From UBA1573 sp034005165 (lineage in GTDB: Bacteria; Pseudomonadota; Alphaproteobacteria; Micavibrionales; Micavibrionaceae), in the NCBI GenBank assembly GCA_034005165.1, contig JAVEVE010000005.1, positions 62,001-126,000 on the forward strand: a DNA stretch of 64,000 nucleotides. Direction: 5' to 3'. A model generated the notes under the pieces. That model searched no databases. It was not told where the DNA came from and was given only the letters and a program-made list of their open reading frames with translations. Within the stretch, counting starts at the first letter, position 1; each line of letters opens with the position of its first letter. The translations under genes and the position numbers were made by a program. Shown here piece by piece: positions 16,522 through 25,663 of this stretch.

Positions 16522-17307
16522 ATGCTTGCTATTTTCAATCTCGATTGGAAGCGCTTTTCTATTTCAAAACAAGTCGCCGAAGCTGGTAATTTTATGTCAA
16601 GACTAACCAGAGATGTGGGGGTTGGTGATAGGGTTATTTTCAATTGCGCATCAATGGGAACAGGCGAATATGTGCTACCTTTTGCTGATGGTGAGCGTGC
16701 GGAAGATGTATCGTCAGATGCTTTGAATTATTTACGTTGGCAGCATCACCACGTGCGCGAGGCTTTAAAACAGGATCAGGATTATCGCTTGAACTTTGAA
16801 ACGCGTGAAATGCTCTCCTCAATGCGCAAATCAGGGCATGTTTTGGTAGCTGTATTTACAGGCGCAACTCATGACCTTGAAAAAGGCTTGGAGGAGGCTA
16901 GGTGCCGCGATGTGTTTGAAGATCATGTCATTGGCTACGATCGTCTGACGGCCAGGCGGAGATGGAGCGAAGACCTCACAAGTGCAGGTCTATATCGCCA
17001 GGCGGGCCATGTTGGTCGCCTTCCACTTTACGAGGCGCTTATAGTCGCCGACCATCCGGAAGGAGTTGAGGATGCATGTGCTGTTAGGCCTCAGGCAGTC
17101 GTTGGCTATATAGGTATGGCGGAAGAAGATGCATATAAAGATGCGCATATTAAGGATTTGGAAAGTGCAGGGGCCGATTATACCCTTATTGGCGGGCATG
17201 CTGTGGCTTGCTTGCCATACCTGTTTCAGGCTCGATCAAACCAGCGTGCAGCAAAAGCCCAGCTCTCGGCCTTTTTAAGTAATTTAACGGGCAGTGCGCC
17301 TCATTAA
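16522..17307 (+). CDS. HAD-like protein with degenerate catalytic motif I
   Basis: The 261-residue protein has the outline of a HAD-superfamily hydrolase. It starts IFNLDW where active members have DxDG(T/V). Residue 6, normally the nucleophile Asp, is Asn, and the usual Gly is Trp9. Motif II VFTGAT (Thr113), a segment like the HAD core DVFEDHVIGYD, and a motif IV VADHPEGVEDA (Asp177) are recognisable; the motif III Lys seems replaced by Arg166. The fold call is moderate and a pseudoenzyme or regulatory role is inferred. It has its own AGGGA ribosome site between rpoC and the str operon. A weak TTGACC at 16448 may be part of its promoter. Confidence 0.55.
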   Translation: MLAIFNLDWKRFSISKQVAEAGNFMSRLTRDVGVGDRVIFNCASMGTGEYVLPFADGERAEDVSSDALNYLRWQHHHVREALKQDQDYRLNFETREMLSSMRKSGHVLVAVFTGATHDLEKGLEEARCRDVFEDHVIGYDRLTARRRWSEDLTSAGLYRQAGHVGRLPLYEALIVADHPEGVEDACAVRPQAVVGYIGMAEEDAYKDAHIKDLESAGADYTLIGGHAVACLPYLFQARSNQRAAKAQLSAFLSNLTGSAPH

Positions 17308-17453
17308 TTTTTTCATAAATATATCATTATGTTAGAGCAGAAACTGTCCTAATGTAAAACCGTGCCTGCTCACATAAAAAAAGAGCAAAAATGTGATCTC
17401 TTCTAAGTGATTCAAATGATTCAAAAAAAATTAAAAAAAGGTGAAAATAATAT

Positions 17454-17483
17454 TTGACTCAAAGCTGAATCGCAGAGTATAGT
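17454..17483 (+). promoter_or_regulatory. Promoter of the str operon
   Basis: TTGACT (17454-17459) and TATAGT (17478-17483) are 18 bases apart. The sequence before it is very AT-rich. The 405-base gap 17308-17712 otherwise holds a leader of about 220 bases before rpsL, with a small ACCC…GGGT hairpin near 17569-17584, and no gene. Confidence 0.75.
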
Positions 17484-17712
17484 CCGCGAACTTGTTTTGG
17501 ATGCGTCGGCAGTAATCTACGCAAAATCGTTGAAATTCAAAGGTTTTTAAGATTATACGCGACACTAAAAACCCTCTCGGGGGTATCCGTGGAAGACAAA
17601 ATATCGGCGTCAAGGTAAAGATTCTCCTTGACTCAGGGTCTTTGTCGCGGTACGACGCAAACCATCCACAACAATTTTATACTTGAGATAAAAGGACTGA
17701 AGGGCAAAAGAC

Positions 17713-18084
17713 ATGCCAACAATTCAACAGCTTATCCGTAACCCGCGGGAAAAACAGGTCAAGCGCAAGAAAAACCGCGCTCTGAAACAAAACCCACAAG
17801 TTCGTGGCGTTTGCACCCGTGTGTATACAACAACTCCTAAAAAACCAAACTCCGCTCTCCGTAAAGTGGCTAAGGTCCGTTTGACAACGGGCATTGAAGT
17901 GATTTGCTACATCCGTGGTGAGGGGCACAACCTTCAGGAGCACTCTGTTGTTCTCGTTCATGGTGGTCGTGTTAAGGACTTGCCTGGTGTTCGTTACCGT
18001 ATCGTTCGTGGTGCGTTGGATACTCAAGGTGTTAAAGATCGTAAGCAATCACGCTCATGCTATGGCGTGAAGAAGCCTAAGTGA
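17713..18084 (+). CDS. rpsL: 30S ribosomal protein S12
   Basis: Decoding-centre protein of the small subunit and first gene of the str operon. The 123-residue product keeps the streptomycin-sensitive lysines in TPKKPNSALRK and GGRVKDLPGVRY. The N-terminus is the alphaproteobacterial short form. A leader of about 220 bases separates it from the operon promoter; rpsG follows after 28 bases. Confidence 0.98.
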   Translation: MPTIQQLIRNPREKQVKRKKNRALKQNPQVRGVCTRVYTTTPKKPNSALRKVAKVRLTTGIEVICYIRGEGHNLQEHSVVLVHGGRVKDLPGVRYRIVRGALDTQGVKDRKQSRSCYGVKKPK

Positions 18085-18112
18085 TAATTTATTGAAGAGG
18101 ATTTGAAGACAA

Positions 18113-18619
18113 ATGTCCCGTCGTCATAGTGCAAAAAAACGTGAGATCCTTCCCGATCCAAGATTCGGGGATGTGACTCTGTCAAAATTCATCAACATCA
18201 TCATGACCCGTGGGAAAAAATCCATCGCGGAACAAATCGTTTATGATGCAATCGAGATGCTCGACAAAAAAGCTGCGAATGATATGGATCTGAATGCGGA
18301 TGCGGCTAAGAAAAGTTCTGGTCTGGCAATAATGCTTTTGGCTCTGAAAAAAATCGGTCCTCAAGTTGAGGTCAAATCCCGTCGCGTTGGTGGTGCAAAC
18401 TACCAAGTGCCTATCGAGGTTCCTGCTCCGCGTGCGATGGCTTTGGCTATGCGCTGGTTGCGTGATTTCGCTCGTAAACGTGGTGAGAATACAATGGCTG
18501 AGCGTCTGGCTGCTGAGGCCTATGAGGCTGCTAACGATCGCGGCTCTGCAATCAAAAAGCGTGATGATACGCACAAGATGGCCGAGGCGAACCGTGCGTT
18601 TGCCCACTACCGTTACTAG
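18113..18619 (+). CDS. rpsG: 30S ribosomal protein S7
   Basis: S7 nucleates assembly of the 30S head and can repress its own operon in E. coli. The 168-residue product starts MSRRHSAKKR and carries the conserved RRVGGANYQVPIEV and AMRWLRDFARKR segments. It is about 12 residues longer than the common 156-residue form, the extra residues lying near 50-65 (DMDLNADAAKKSSG). It sits between rpsL and fusA with short spacers. Confidence 0.97.
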   Translation: MSRRHSAKKREILPDPRFGDVTLSKFINIIMTRGKKSIAEQIVYDAIEMLDKKAANDMDLNADAAKKSSGLAIMLLALKKIGPQVEVKSRRVGGANYQVPIEVPAPRAMALAMRWLRDFARKRGENTMAERLAAEAYEAANDRGSAIKKRDDTHKMAEANRAFAHYRY

Positions 18620-18650
18620 GAATTGGATTTAAGGTTTAAGGAAACATAAC

Positions 18651-20759
18651 ATGGCCCGCGAATTTGCACTTCAACATTATCGGAACTTCGGTATCATGGC
18701 GCACATTGATGCCGGTAAAACGACGACCACCGAGCGGATTTTGTACTACACAGGAAAATCCCACAAAATCGGTGAAGTGCATGATGGCGCCGCAACTATG
18801 GACTGGATGGAGCAAGAGCAAGAGCGCGGGATTACCATTACCTCTGCTGCGACCACATGTTTCTGGACTGGTCCAAAAGATGGGGCTGCTCCTAACGAGA
18901 AAATCCGTTTCAACATTATCGACACCCCGGGCCACGTGGACTTCACAATTGAGGTTGAGCGTTCCTTGCGTGTTCTTGATGGTGCGGTCTGTCTTCTTGA
19001 CTCCAACCAAGGTGTTGAGCCTCAGACTGAAACAGTCTGGCGTCAAGGTGATAAGTATAAAGTGCCACGTATCGTATTTTCCAACAAAATGGACAAAATA
19101 GGTGCGAACTTCTATCAGTGCGTTGATGATGTGGATAAGCGCCTCGGTGCAAATCCGCTCGTTATCAACTTGCCGATCGGTGCTGAATCTGATTTCGCTG
19201 GTGTCGTTGACTTGCTGAAAATGAAGGCAATCGTCTGGAGCTCTGATAACTTGGGTGCAACTTTCACCGAAGAGGAGATCCCTGCGGACCTGAAAGAAAA
19301 AGCTGAAGAGTGGCGCGCTAAGATGGTTGAAATGGCTGTCGAGATGGAAGATGAAGCCATGGAAGCTTACCTCGAAGGTAAAGAAATCGATATGGCAACT
19401 CTGAAGCGTTGTATTCGTAAGGGAACATTGGCTTCCAAGTTTGTTCCAATGCTCTGTGGTTCCTCTTTCAAAAACAAAGGCGTTCAAACATTGTTGGATG
19501 CTGTTGTTGATTATCTGCCAAGCCCAATCGATGTTGGTGCTGTTAAAGGTAAGAAGGTAGACTCTGATGATGCTGATAGCCGTGCATGTTCTGATGATGC
19601 GCCGTTCTCTGCGTTGGCGTTCAAAATCATGAATGACCCATTCGTTGGTTCTTTGACATTTGCGCGTATCTATTCCGGTAAATTGGAATCTGGTTCTTAT
19701 GTTCAGAACTCTGTTAAGGACAAAAAGGAACGTATTGGTCGTATGCTTCTGATGCACTCCAACAACCGTGAAGAAATCAAAGAAGCATATGCTGGTGATA
19801 TCGTCGCTTTGGTTGGTTTGAAAGATACCACAACCGGTGACACATTGTGTGATGGTTCCAAGCCGATCGTTCTTGAGCGTATGGAGTTCCCTGAGCCTGT
19901 TATCGAGATTGCAGTTGAGCCAAAAACAAAGGCTGACCAAGAAAAGATGGGGCTTGCTTTGCAACGTTTGGCTGCTGAAGATCCTTCCTTCCGTGTCTCT
20001 GTTGACCATGAATCGGGTCAAACAATCATGAAGGGGATGGGCGAGTTGCACTTGGAAATTCTCGTGGATCGTATGAAGCGTGAATTTAAGGTGGAAGCAA
20101 ACGTTGGTGCTCCTCAGGTTGCCTACCGTGAGACAATCACTAAAGCTGCTGAAATTGATTACACCCACAAAAAACAATCTGGTGGTTCTGGTCAATATGC
20201 GCGCATTACGCTCATATTCGAACCAAACGAAGCTGGAAAAGGGTACGAATTCAAGTCTGAAATCGTTGGTGGAGCTGTTCCTAAAGAATATATTCCGGGT
20301 GTTGAGAAAGGTCTTATGGCTTCTCAAACCACAGGTGTTATTGCAGGATTCCCTGTCGTGGATTTCAAAGTTCGCTTGACGGACGGAGCGTACCACGATG
20401 TTGACTCTTCTGCTTTGGCATTTGAGATTGCTGCACGTGCGGCTTTCAAAGAGGGTATGCAAAAAGCTGGACCACAACTTCTTGAGCCGATTATGAAGGT
20501 TGAGGTTGTAACTCCTGAAGAATATATGGGTGATGTGATCGGTGATTTGAACTCCCGTCGTGGGCAAATCAGCAGCATGTCTGACCGTGGTAACGCAAAA
20601 GTAATTTCTGCAATGGTTCCACTGTCTTCCATGTTTGGATACATCAACAACTTGCGTGGTATGTCACAAGGGCGTGCGCAGTACTCTATGGTGTTTGACC
20701 ATTATGATGCTGTTCCAGCAAACGTTGTTGAAGAAGTTAAAAAGAAAGTTGCTGCTTAA
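18651..20759 (+). CDS. fusA: Elongation factor G
   Basis: Translocation GTPase. The 702-residue protein has G1 AHIDAGKTT (17-25), the switch region with ERGITITSAAT, G3 DTPGHVDF and G4 NKMDK, then domains II-V ending with the typical GYINNLRGMSQGRAQYSM region. Third gene of the str operon; AAGGAAACATAAC precedes ATG 18651, and tuf follows after 31 bases. Confidence 0.98.
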   Translation: MAREFALQHYRNFGIMAHIDAGKTTTTERILYYTGKSHKIGEVHDGAATMDWMEQEQERGITITSAATTCFWTGPKDGAAPNEKIRFNIIDTPGHVDFTIEVERSLRVLDGAVCLLDSNQGVEPQTETVWRQGDKYKVPRIVFSNKMDKIGANFYQCVDDVDKRLGANPLVINLPIGAESDFAGVVDLLKMKAIVWSSDNLGATFTEEEIPADLKEKAEEWRAKMVEMAVEMEDEAMEAYLEGKEIDMATLKRCIRKGTLASKFVPMLCGSSFKNKGVQTLLDAVVDYLPSPIDVGAVKGKKVDSDDADSRACSDDAPFSALAFKIMNDPFVGSLTFARIYSGKLESGSYVQNSVKDKKERIGRMLLMHSNNREEIKEAYAGDIVALVGLKDTTTGDTLCDGSKPIVLERMEFPEPVIEIAVEPKTKADQEKMGLALQRLAAEDPSFRVSVDHESGQTIMKGMGELHLEILVDRMKREFKVEANVGAPQVAYRETITKAAEIDYTHKKQSGGSGQYARITLIFEPNEAGKGYEFKSEIVGGAVPKEYIPGVEKGLMASQTTGVIAGFPVVDFKVRLTDGAYHDVDSSALAFEIAARAAFKEGMQKAGPQLLEPIMKVEVVTPEEYMGDVIGDLNSRRGQISSMSDRGNAKVISAMVPLSSMFGYINNLRGMSQGRAQYSMVFDHYDAVPANVVEEVKKKVAA

Positions 20760-20790
20760 TTAGCAAATAGAATTAGAAAGAGGTACTAAA

Positions 20791-21981
20791 ATGTCCAAAG
20801 AGAAGTTTGAGCGGAAAAAGCCGCATTGTAACATCGGAACGATTGGTCACGTTGACCATGGTAAGACGACGCTGACAGCAGCGATTACGAAAGTATTGGC
20901 TGAAGTGGGTGGAGCTACAGCTATGGCGTATGACCAGATTGACAAATCGCCTGAAGAGAAAGCACGTGGTATCACGATTTCTACGTCACACGTTGAATAC
21001 GAGACAGCGAACCGTCACTATGCACACGTTGATTGCCCTGGTCACGCTGACTATGTGAAGAACATGATCACCGGAGCTGCGCAGATGGACGGAGCGATTC
21101 TGGTTGTGAACGCAGCGGATGGTCCGATGCCACAGACACGTGAACACATTCTTTTGGCTCGTCAGGTTGGCGTTCCTGCGTTGGTTGTGTTCTTGAACAA
21201 AGTAGATCAGGTTGATGACGAAGAGTTGTTGGAACTGGTTGAAATGGAAGTACGTGAATTGTTGTCTTCTTATGATTTCCCTGGCGATGATATTCCTATC
21301 GTTAAAGGATCTGCGTTGGCAGCTCTTGAAGGCCGTGATGACAATATCGGTAAAAGTCAGGTATTGGCACTGATGGAAGCTGTTGACAGCTACATTCCAC
21401 AGCCAGAGCGTCCGATTGACAAACCATTCCTGATGCCAGTTGAAGACGTGTTTTCGATTTCCGGTCGTGGTACAGTTGTGACCGGTCGTGTTGAGCAAGG
21501 CGTTATCAAAGTTGGTGAAGAGATCGAAATCGTAGGTATCAAGCCAACCCAGAAAACCACCTGTACCGGTGTTGAAATGTTCCGTAAACTTCTTGACCAA
21601 GGTCAGGCTGGGGACAATATTGGAGCGTTGTTGCGCGGTACAAAACGTGAGGAAGTAGAGCGCGGACAAGTTTTGGCTGCTCCTGGTTCTATTACGCCAC
21701 ACACCACATTCACAGCAGAGACCTATATTCTTTCGAAAGAAGAAGGCGGACGTCATACTCCATTCTTTGCGAACTACCGTCCACAGTTCTACTTCCGTAC
21801 AACTGACGTGACCGGTGAAGTTACGCTTCCGGAAGGAACAGAAATGGTTATGCCTGGTGACAACATCAACCTGACCGTCAAGTTGATCGCGCCAATCGCG
21901 ATGAACGAAGGTCTGCGCTTCGCAATCCGTGAGGGCGGCCGTACCGTCGGTGCTGGCGTCGTCGCTAAAATTATTGCTTAA
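20791..21981 (+). CDS. tuf: Elongation factor Tu
   Basis: Carries aminoacyl-tRNA to the ribosome. The 396-residue product has G1 GHVDHGKTT (19-27), RGITISTSHVEYE in the effector loop, DCPGHADY and NKVD. It ends the str set and is directly followed by rpsJ (23 bases), so str and S10 operons form one array. Only one tuf copy is seen in this window. Confidence 0.98.
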   Translation: MSKEKFERKKPHCNIGTIGHVDHGKTTLTAAITKVLAEVGGATAMAYDQIDKSPEEKARGITISTSHVEYETANRHYAHVDCPGHADYVKNMITGAAQMDGAILVVNAADGPMPQTREHILLARQVGVPALVVFLNKVDQVDDEELLELVEMEVRELLSSYDFPGDDIPIVKGSALAALEGRDDNIGKSQVLALMEAVDSYIPQPERPIDKPFLMPVEDVFSISGRGTVVTGRVEQGVIKVGEEIEIVGIKPTQKTTCTGVEMFRKLLDQGQAGDNIGALLRGTKREEVERGQVLAAPGSITPHTTFTAETYILSKEEGGRHTPFFANYRPQFYFRTTDVTGEVTLPEGTEMVMPGDNINLTVKLIAPIAMNEGLRFAIREGGRTVGAGVVAKIIA

Positions 21982-22004
21982 GGTTTGAGAGTAAGGAAAT
22001 AGAA

Positions 22005-22325
22005 ATGGACACACAAACCATCCGCATCCGTCTTCGTGCTTACGATCATCGTGTTCTGGACGCTTCCACGAACGAGATCGTAAACACAGCAAAGAGAACC
22101 GGCGCCTCTGTTCGTGGGCCAGTTCCACTGCCGACACGCACTGAGCGTTTTACAGTTTTGCGTTCTCCGCACATCGATAAAAAATCGATGGACCAGTTTG
22201 AAATGCGGACACACAAACGTCTGATCGACATCGTGGACCCAACGCCACAAACCGTTGATGCTTTGATGAAATTGGATCTGGCCGCAGGTGTGGACGTAGA
22301 AATTAAAGTCGGTCAGGCAGCGTAG
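22005..22325 (+). CDS. rpsJ: 30S ribosomal protein S10
   Basis: Small-subunit head protein that also serves as NusE in transcription antitermination. The 106-residue product carries the family core IRIRLRAYDHRVLD and the PLPTRTERFTVLRSPH loop. It opens the S10 block immediately after tuf; no separate promoter is visible in the 23-base spacer. The GTG-rich C-terminus is normal in length. Confidence 0.97.
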   Translation: MDTQTIRIRLRAYDHRVLDASTNEIVNTAKRTGASVRGPVPLPTRTERFTVLRSPHIDKKSMDQFEMRTHKRLIDIVDPTPQTVDALMKLDLAAGVDVEIKVGQAA

Positions 22326-22373
22326 TCTGGCGACGTAATTAAGTAAGTTAGGAAAAGGAATCTGGAGATAAAA

Positions 22374-23129
22374 ATGAGAACCGGATTGATTGCAAAAAAC
22401 GAAGGAATGACACGCGTCTTCGGTGAAGACGGAAGGCACATTCCCGTGACAGTACTCAAAATCGACAATCTTCAAGTTGTTGATGTGCGTACTCAAGAGC
22501 GTGATGGCTATGTGGCTGTCCAATTGGGTGCAGGTACTGCAAAGGTGAAAAACGTATCCAAGGCGATGCGTGGTCACTACGCAAAAGCAAAAGTCGAGCC
22601 AAAAAGAAAATTGGCTGAATTCCGTGTTAGCCCAGAAAATGTTTTGGACGTTGGTGCTGAGCTCTGCGCAAGCCACTTTGTTCCTGGTCAATTCGTTGAT
22701 GTTCAGGGAACTTCAAAAGGTCGTGGTTTTGCCGGTGGTATGAAACGCTGGAACTTTGGTGGTCTTCGTGCATCCCACGGTGTGTCCGTTTCTCACCGCT
22801 CTATCGGGTCTACCGGTTGTGCGCAAGATCCGGGCCGTACCTGGAAGGGTAAAAAAATGCCAGGTCACTATGGCGTCGATACAACAACCACTCAAAACCT
22901 AAAAATCGTTGCGGTTTATCCTGAAGACGGTTTGGTTCTGGTTCAAGGTAACGTGCCTGGTAACGCAAAAGAATGGGTTATCATCACGGATGCAGTAAAA
23001 AAAGCTGCTCACGCTGATGTTCCACTACCTGCAGGTTTGAAGAAGGCAGCTAATGCAGCTGCGGTAGAAGCTCCTGCTGAACAAGAAACATCTGCTGAAG
23101 CTGCTCCTGCAGAAGAAGCAAAAGAATAG
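22374..23129 (+). CDS. rplC: 50S ribosomal protein L3
   Basis: L3 reaches toward the peptidyl-transferase centre and helps start 50S assembly. The 251-residue product contains the signature RGFAGGMKRWNFGG and the tip loop with KKMPGHYG. Residues after about 215 form an extra Ala/Glu/Pro-rich tail (AEAAPAEEAKE at the end), absent in E. coli L3 (209). GGAG precedes ATG 22374. Confidence 0.97.
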   Translation: MRTGLIAKNEGMTRVFGEDGRHIPVTVLKIDNLQVVDVRTQERDGYVAVQLGAGTAKVKNVSKAMRGHYAKAKVEPKRKLAEFRVSPENVLDVGAELCASHFVPGQFVDVQGTSKGRGFAGGMKRWNFGGLRASHGVSVSHRSIGSTGCAQDPGRTWKGKKMPGHYGVDTTTTQNLKIVAVYPEDGLVLVQGNVPGNAKEWVIITDAVKKAAHADVPLPAGLKKAANAAAVEAPAEQETSAEAAPAEEAKE

Positions 23130-23144
23130 GTAAGGGTCTGAACA

Positions 23145-23768
23145 ATGAAGATCGCTGTTAAAACATTAGAAAACAAAGAAGCCGGAAGTATTGAGCTTGA
23201 CGATGCAGTATTCGCTGTTGAGCTGCGTGCTGACATCCTGCACCGCATGGTTCATTACCAATTGAACAAGCGCCGTGCCGGTACACACAAAACCAAGGGT
23301 GTTTCTGAGGTTTCCGGTACAGGTAAAAAGCCATGGAACCAAAAAGGAACCGGTCGTGCACGTGCATCCAACTTGCGTGCAGCCCAGTTCGTTGGCGGTG
23401 CGACCATTTTCGGACCAGTCGTTCGTTCCCACGCAACGGAATTGCCGAAAAAGCAACGTGCATTGGCTCTGAAGACAGCTTTGTCTGCAAAAGCAGCAAA
23501 CGGTCAATTGATCATTCTTGAAGCTGCAAAAACAGCTGAGCCAAAAACCAAAGCAATGGCTGCCAAATTGTCTGCAATGGGCATCCAGTCTGCATTGTTT
23601 GTTTGCGGTGAGGAAATGGATCACAACTTCGCTTTGGCAACACGGAACATTCCACATATCAATGTTCTGCCATGCGACGGTGCAAACGTATACGATATCC
23701 TGCGTCACGATACATTGGTTCTGACTAAGGAAGCTGTTGAAAACCTGACCAAGCGTCTGTCCGCATAG
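23145..23768 (+). CDS. rplD: 50S ribosomal protein L4
   Basis: L4 lines the exit tunnel and in E. coli represses the S10 operon. The 207-residue product shows the tunnel loop with GTGRARASNLRAAQFVGG and the upstream RAGTHKTKGVSEVSGTGKKP segment. It lies 15 bases after rplC and 26 before rplW. The length is normal for the family. Confidence 0.97.
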   Translation: MKIAVKTLENKEAGSIELDDAVFAVELRADILHRMVHYQLNKRRAGTHKTKGVSEVSGTGKKPWNQKGTGRARASNLRAAQFVGGATIFGPVVRSHATELPKKQRALALKTALSAKAANGQLIILEAAKTAEPKTKAMAAKLSAMGIQSALFVCGEEMDHNFALATRNIPHINVLPCDGANVYDILRHDTLVLTKEAVENLTKRLSA

Positions 23769-23794
23769 GCGATTGGAAAGGCAAGGAGATAAAA

Positions 23795-24115
23795 ATGGCA
23801 AAAGCAAAAGAAGCAAAAAAGGTCGCAACCGAACAAGACTACGTGACAATCGTTAAGCCGATTGTAACCGAGAAATCCATGATGGGCTCTCAACACGGTC
23901 AAGTAACGTTCCAGGTTGCTCCAACCGCAACCAAGCCACAAATCAAACAAGCTGTTGAAGCATTGTTCGATGTGAAGGTTGCTGCCGTGAATACCATCAC
24001 GACAAAAGGTAAGACCAAGCGCTTCAAAGGTATTCTTGGAAAGCGTTCTGACGTTAAAAAAGCGATTGTTACCCTTGTTGAGGGTGAATCAATCGATGTC
24101 GGAACCGGTGTATAG
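23795..24115 (+). CDS. rplW: 50S ribosomal protein L23
   Basis: L23 sits at the tunnel exit and docks trigger factor and SRP. The 106-residue product has a Lys-rich N-terminal extension of about 15 residues, then the core IVKPIVTEKSM and the KTKRFKGILGKRSDVKKAIVTL hairpin region. AAGGAG is in place before ATG 23795. It is a normal member of the S10 block. Confidence 0.97.
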   Translation: MAKAKEAKKVATEQDYVTIVKPIVTEKSMMGSQHGQVTFQVAPTATKPQIKQAVEALFDVKVAAVNTITTKGKTKRFKGILGKRSDVKKAIVTLVEGESIDVGTGV

Positions 24116-24143
24116 TTGAGAATTTGGGAAGAGGATAAGCAAA

Positions 24144-24965
24144 ATGGCTTTGAAAAAATATAATCCGACAACCCCGGGCCAACGTCAGTTGGTATTGGTT
24201 GACCGCAGCCAGCTCTGGAAAGGTGCTCCTGAAAAGTCTTTGACTGAAGGAAAACACAGAAAAGGCGGACGGAACAATACCGGACGTATTACCCAACGTT
24301 TCTTGGGTGGCGGACACAAACAGCGTTACCGTATTATCGACTTTAAGCGTACTAAAGTTGATATGGAAGCTACCGTATTGCGCTTGGAATATGACCCGAA
24401 CCGTACAGCTTTCATTGCGTTGGTTCAGTACGAAGACGGTGAGAAGTCATACATTTTGGCTCCACAACGTTTGGCAGAAGGCGACAAGATCGTTTCCAGC
24501 GAACGTGCGGACATCAAAATCGGCAACACATTGCCTTTGAAAAACATGCCTGTTGGGACCATTATCCATAACGTGGAAATGAAACCGGGTAAGGGTGGTC
24601 AGTTGGCTCGTGCAGGCGGTACTTTCGCCCAGCTCGTTGGTCGTGACCAAGGATATGCACAGATTAAACTGTCTTCTGGTGAAATGCGTATGGTGCGTGG
24701 TGAATGCTTGGCAACCATCGGTGCTGTATCTAATCCGGATCAGAAAAACATCAATATCGGTAAGGCTGGACGTAACCGTTGGTTGGGTCGCAAGCCTCAC
24801 CAACGTGGTATCACCATGAACCCTGTTGATCACCCACATGGCGGTCGTACAAACGGTGGTGTTCACTGGTGTTCTCCGACTGGTGTACCTGCTAAAGGTT
24901 ACAAAACACGTAAGAATAAAGCGACTGACAAGTTTATTATTCGTCGTCGTAAGAGCAAGAAGTAG
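24144..24965 (+). CDS. rplB: 50S ribosomal protein L2
   Basis: L2 joins the subunits and supports peptidyl transfer. The 273-residue product carries the conserved GRNNTGRIT and GGGHKQRYRIIDF segments and the essential His in NPVDHPHGG near 228. The last residues are the usual basic FIIRRRKSKK tail. Start ATG 24144 follows GAAGAGGA. Confidence 0.98.
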   Translation: MALKKYNPTTPGQRQLVLVDRSQLWKGAPEKSLTEGKHRKGGRNNTGRITQRFLGGGHKQRYRIIDFKRTKVDMEATVLRLEYDPNRTAFIALVQYEDGEKSYILAPQRLAEGDKIVSSERADIKIGNTLPLKNMPVGTIIHNVEMKPGKGGQLARAGGTFAQLVGRDQGYAQIKLSSGEMRMVRGECLATIGAVSNPDQKNINIGKAGRNRWLGRKPHQRGITMNPVDHPHGGRTNGGVHWCSPTGVPAKGYKTRKNKATDKFIIRRRKSKK

Positions 24966-24993
24966 AATTTGAGGAAGGCTGAGGTATAAAAAC

Positions 24994-25263
24994 ATGGCTC
25001 GTTCAACTTGGAAAGGCCCCTTTGTTGATGGACATCTTCTCAAGAAAGTAGAAGAAGTACGTCAATCTGGAAAAAATACACCGATCAAGACCTGGTCGCG
25101 TCGTTCGACGATCCTGCCCCAAATGGTAGGTCTGACAATGGCTGTTCACAATGGGAACAAATTTATTCCTGTTCTGGTCACAGACAACATGATTGGTCAC
25201 AAATTGGGTGAATTTGCACACACGCGTACCTTTAAAGGTCACGGTGGTGATAAGAAGAAATAA
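24994..25263 (+). CDS. rpsS: 30S ribosomal protein S19
   Basis: S19 forms the head bridge with S13 and contacts the A-site tRNA. The 89-residue product opens with MARSTWKGPFVDGHLLKK and keeps TWSRRSTILPQMVG and FAHTRTFKGHGGDKKK. Twenty-eight bases follow rplB and 10 precede rplV. The length and sequence are ordinary. Confidence 0.97.
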   Translation: MARSTWKGPFVDGHLLKKVEEVRQSGKNTPIKTWSRRSTILPQMVGLTMAVHNGNKFIPVLVTDNMIGHKLGEFAHTRTFKGHGGDKKK

Positions 25264-25273
25264 GGAATAAATC

Positions 25274-25648
25274 ATGGGAAAGCCTAAGAACGAAAGACGC
25301 GTAGCGGATAACGAAGCAAGAGCATTTGCTAAGTATATCGACTCCAGCCCATACAAGTTGAACTTGGTGGCAGAGATGATCCGCGGGAAAAAAGCCGAGA
25401 AAGCTCTTGTTGATCTCGACTTCTGCAACAAACGTGTTGCTCGCGATGTGAAAAAAGTTTTGCAGTCTGCTGTCGCAAACGCCGAGAACAATCACTCTTT
25501 GGATGTCGATCGTCTCTATGTTGCTGAAGCAACCGTTGGTAAGTCAATTGTCATGAAACGTTTCATGGCACGTGCTCGCGGTCGTGCAGGTCGTATCGAG
25601 AAATTTTTCAGCAACTTGACAGTTGTTGTCAGAGAAAAAGCTGAATAG
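25274..25648 (+). CDS. rplV: 50S ribosomal protein L22
   Basis: L22 lines the exit tunnel beside L4; its beta-hairpin is the usual site of macrolide-resistance changes. The 124-residue product has the core YIDSSPYKLNLVAEMIRGKK and the hairpin ATVGKSIVMKRFMARARGRA. The hairpin shows no obvious deletion. It starts 10 bases after rpsS. Confidence 0.97.
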   Translation: MGKPKNERRVADNEARAFAKYIDSSPYKLNLVAEMIRGKKAEKALVDLDFCNKRVARDVKKVLQSAVANAENNHSLDVDRLYVAEATVGKSIVMKRFMARARGRAGRIEKFFSNLTVVVREKAE

Positions 25649-25663
25649 GAGTAGGGGATAAAC

